From Papilionanthe hookeriana x Papilionanthe teres (Eukaryota > Streptophyta > Magnoliopsida > Asparagales > Orchidaceae): 64,000 nt of DNA. Made by a program: the position numbers and the translations under genes. The notes under the pieces are model-generated. The model made no database searches and was not told the origin of the DNA. It saw only the letters and a program-made list of their open reading frames with translations. Shown piece by piece: positions 62,467-64,000 of this stretch (its first letter is position 1; every line of letters begins with the position of its first letter). The stretch covers positions 99,831,805 through 99,895,804 of the forward strand of contig CM040428.1 in the NCBI GenBank assembly GCA_022702705.1. Direction: 5' to 3'.

Positions 62467-64000
62467 TTGGAATGTATGTTAAAAATTCCTAATTTGCTGA
62501 GTAGTATCGACAATTGAGAAGAATTTAGTGGTTTTGTGAATATGTTTGCTGGTTGTTCTGAATTAGACATGTGAGTCAACTTTATCATTCCTTCTTGAAT
62601 TTTCTCACGTATGAGATGAAAATCAATCTTTATGTGTTTTGTTCGCTCATGGTATACCGGGTTTGAGGCGATGTGAAGTGTTGCTTGGTTATCACAAAAC
62701 AAATTGACGGGATATGCATGCATGATCCCCAAATCTTTTAGAATTGTTCTTGCCAGAATAATCTCGCAGACGAGTAGCGGCCATAAGGCGATATTCGACA
62801 TCGCACTTGGAACGTGATACGTGGTGCATTTCTTGGTTTTCCAGAAATAAATAAATTCCGAGGAAGATACGATACCGATGACCGATCTTCGGGTGTCACT
62901 GACACTGACAATACGTATCACAAAAGGCATTTAATTGGATTGAGCTTTCTGCTGAGAGGAAAATTCCTTGGCCCACTATCTGCTTTATATAACGTAGGAC
63001 ACGATGGGTTGCTTCTAAGTGTGACACTCGTGGTTTGTCCATAAATTGACTTAGAATATGAACTGCATATGCCAAGTCATGGTGAGTTATAGTCAAGTAG
63101 ATTAATCTCCCAACTAGTCTTCGGTATGATGATGGATCACTGACACATTCTCCTTCTGATTTGCTAAGAGATAGGTTTAGTTCCATAGGGAGTGGCTGGT
63201 TTTGCACCGAGATACCCAACATCCTCGAGTATTTCGAAGCATACTTTCATCTGTGAAAGAGCAATCACTTCTGAGATCGCGCAACCTCAATACCAAGGAA
63301 ATATTTCAATTGTCCAAGATCCTTTAATTTGAATTGGTTCTTCAATGATATTGACATCTTCGATTTCTTGCAGATTGTTCCCTGCAATGATGACATCATC
63401 TAAATATATAAGAAGGACGACGATTTTACCATTATGGGATCGGACGAACAAGGAATAATCTGTCTTTGATTGTATAAAATTGGCTCGCTTTAGAGTCGTT
63501 GAAAGCTTGATGAACCATTGTCGTGAAGCTTGTTTGAAACCATATAATGATTTGTGGAGTTTACAAACTCGAGTCTCCCCCTTTCGTCTGAGGCCAAGAA
63601 GTAGCGACATATAAACGTCTTCGTCGAGGTCCCCATGCAATAAAGCATTATTGATATCTAGTTGGTGGAGATGCCATTGCTTGGTCGAAGCTAGAGCAAG
63701 AAGTAGGCAAAAAGTTACAAGCTTTGCTACAGGGGCAAAGGTTTCCTGGTAATCTAGCCCTTCAATTTGATTATACTCCTTTGCCACTAATCTGGCCTTG
63801 TAGCGTTCAACTGTCCCATCTGTCAGATGTTTGATTTTGTATACCCATCCGCATCCAATTGGTCTTTTTCATGCGGTAATGGTACAAGGGACCATGTGTC
63901 ATTGGTATTGAGTGTGTCAAGTTCTTCTCGCATAGCAAACTGCCACTTTGGGTCACGAGCAGCTTTTGAAAAAGTGCTTGGCTCATTTTCAATTGAAAGA
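62467..64000 (-). pseudogene. Ty1/copia pol: reverse transcriptase and RNase H, entering from the right edge
   Basis: From the right edge: codons of the pre-RT region (EEWDTLNT-type, WSLVPLP) in broken frames at 63992-63800; then AKEYNQIEGLDYQETFAPVA (63787), LHQLDINNALLHGDLDEDVY, VCKLHKSLYGFKQASRQWF and the catalytic box LLIYLDDVIIAGN. Most copia elements have YVDD there. RNase H follows: SYRRLVGRLIYLTITHHDLA (63222 onwards), then LFCDNQATLHIASNPVYHER, TKHIKIDFHLIREKI and NIFTKPL (62930-62467). At least two frameshifts occur between the parts. The upstream gag, protease and integrase lie beyond the window. Confidence 0.9.

Overview
This window looks like repeat-dense heterochromatin of a flowering plant, probably a eudicot; I cannot name the species. 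The sequence is AT-rich, with no recognisable intact cellular gene and no rRNA or tRNA gene. Almost every coding trace is reverse transcriptase, integrase, endonuclease or transposase, broken by nonsense and frameshift changes. Athila-type Ty3/gypsy elements with a tRNA-Asp primer site, RTE LINEs ending in (TTG)n, plant L1 LINEs, a Ty1/copia element and a CACTA-like transposase domain together point to a plant. All large elements lie on the minus strand.

Left two thirds (1-41278): three Athila-type LTR retrotransposons nested like dolls. The oldest, called RT-H here, has its right (5') LTR at 38882-41278 and its gag/protease at 35987-38750. Its reverse transcriptase to integrase remnants lie at 2750-6052 and an accessory ORF at 1591-2321; its left LTR is beyond the window. 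RT-A (6053-35981) sits inside the pol gene of RT-H. RT-B (8185-21676, perfect 5-bp target duplication CTATA) sits in the 3' untranslated region of RT-A. Two 5'-truncated RTE LINEs have also landed here: 3613-4373 in the RT-H integrase, and 23180-25974 in an accessory ORF of RT-A with an 18-bp target duplication. RT-A and RT-B each have LTR, PBS, gag, pol, accessory ORF-X, accessory ORF-Y, polypurine tract, LTR. RT-H appears to lack ORF-X.

Middle (41279-55272): a head-to-tail array of four L1 LINEs on the minus strand. L1-A (42437-47145), L1-B (47177-53070) and L1-D (53128-55270) each end in a (TA)n tract at the 3' side, joined directly to the next L1. Two more LINE 3' ends lie between TA tracts inside the RT-H LTR. 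RT-H is itself inserted in the L1-C endonuclease, so the order of events reads L1-C, then RT-H, then RT-A, then RT-B.

Right end (55273-64000): a decayed CACTA-type transposase domain on the plus strand, five copies of a small inverted-repeat (MITE-like) family, a roughly 400-bp duplication, a block of GCTGC/GCGGTTTT subterminal-like repeats, an L1 fragment of another lineage, and the 3' part of a Ty1/copia pol gene with the start of its 3' LTR (minus strand).

The most unusual signals are non-coding. (1) GC-rich palindromic modules in the U3 part of each Athila LTR recur inside the same element upstream of ORF-X and ORF-Y, usually with a TATA-like box, and each internal copy resembles its own LTR more than the other families' copies. 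(2) In RT-A and RT-B the primer-binding site has been copied into the LTR end as a 61-62 bp tandem unit. (3) A stem-loop just after pol is conserved in all three elements, with a wobble/compensatory change. (4) The L1 family ends in a conserved hairpin plus (TA)n and appears to have inserted repeatedly at TA tracts. All comparisons were made by eye; no alignment or database search was run.
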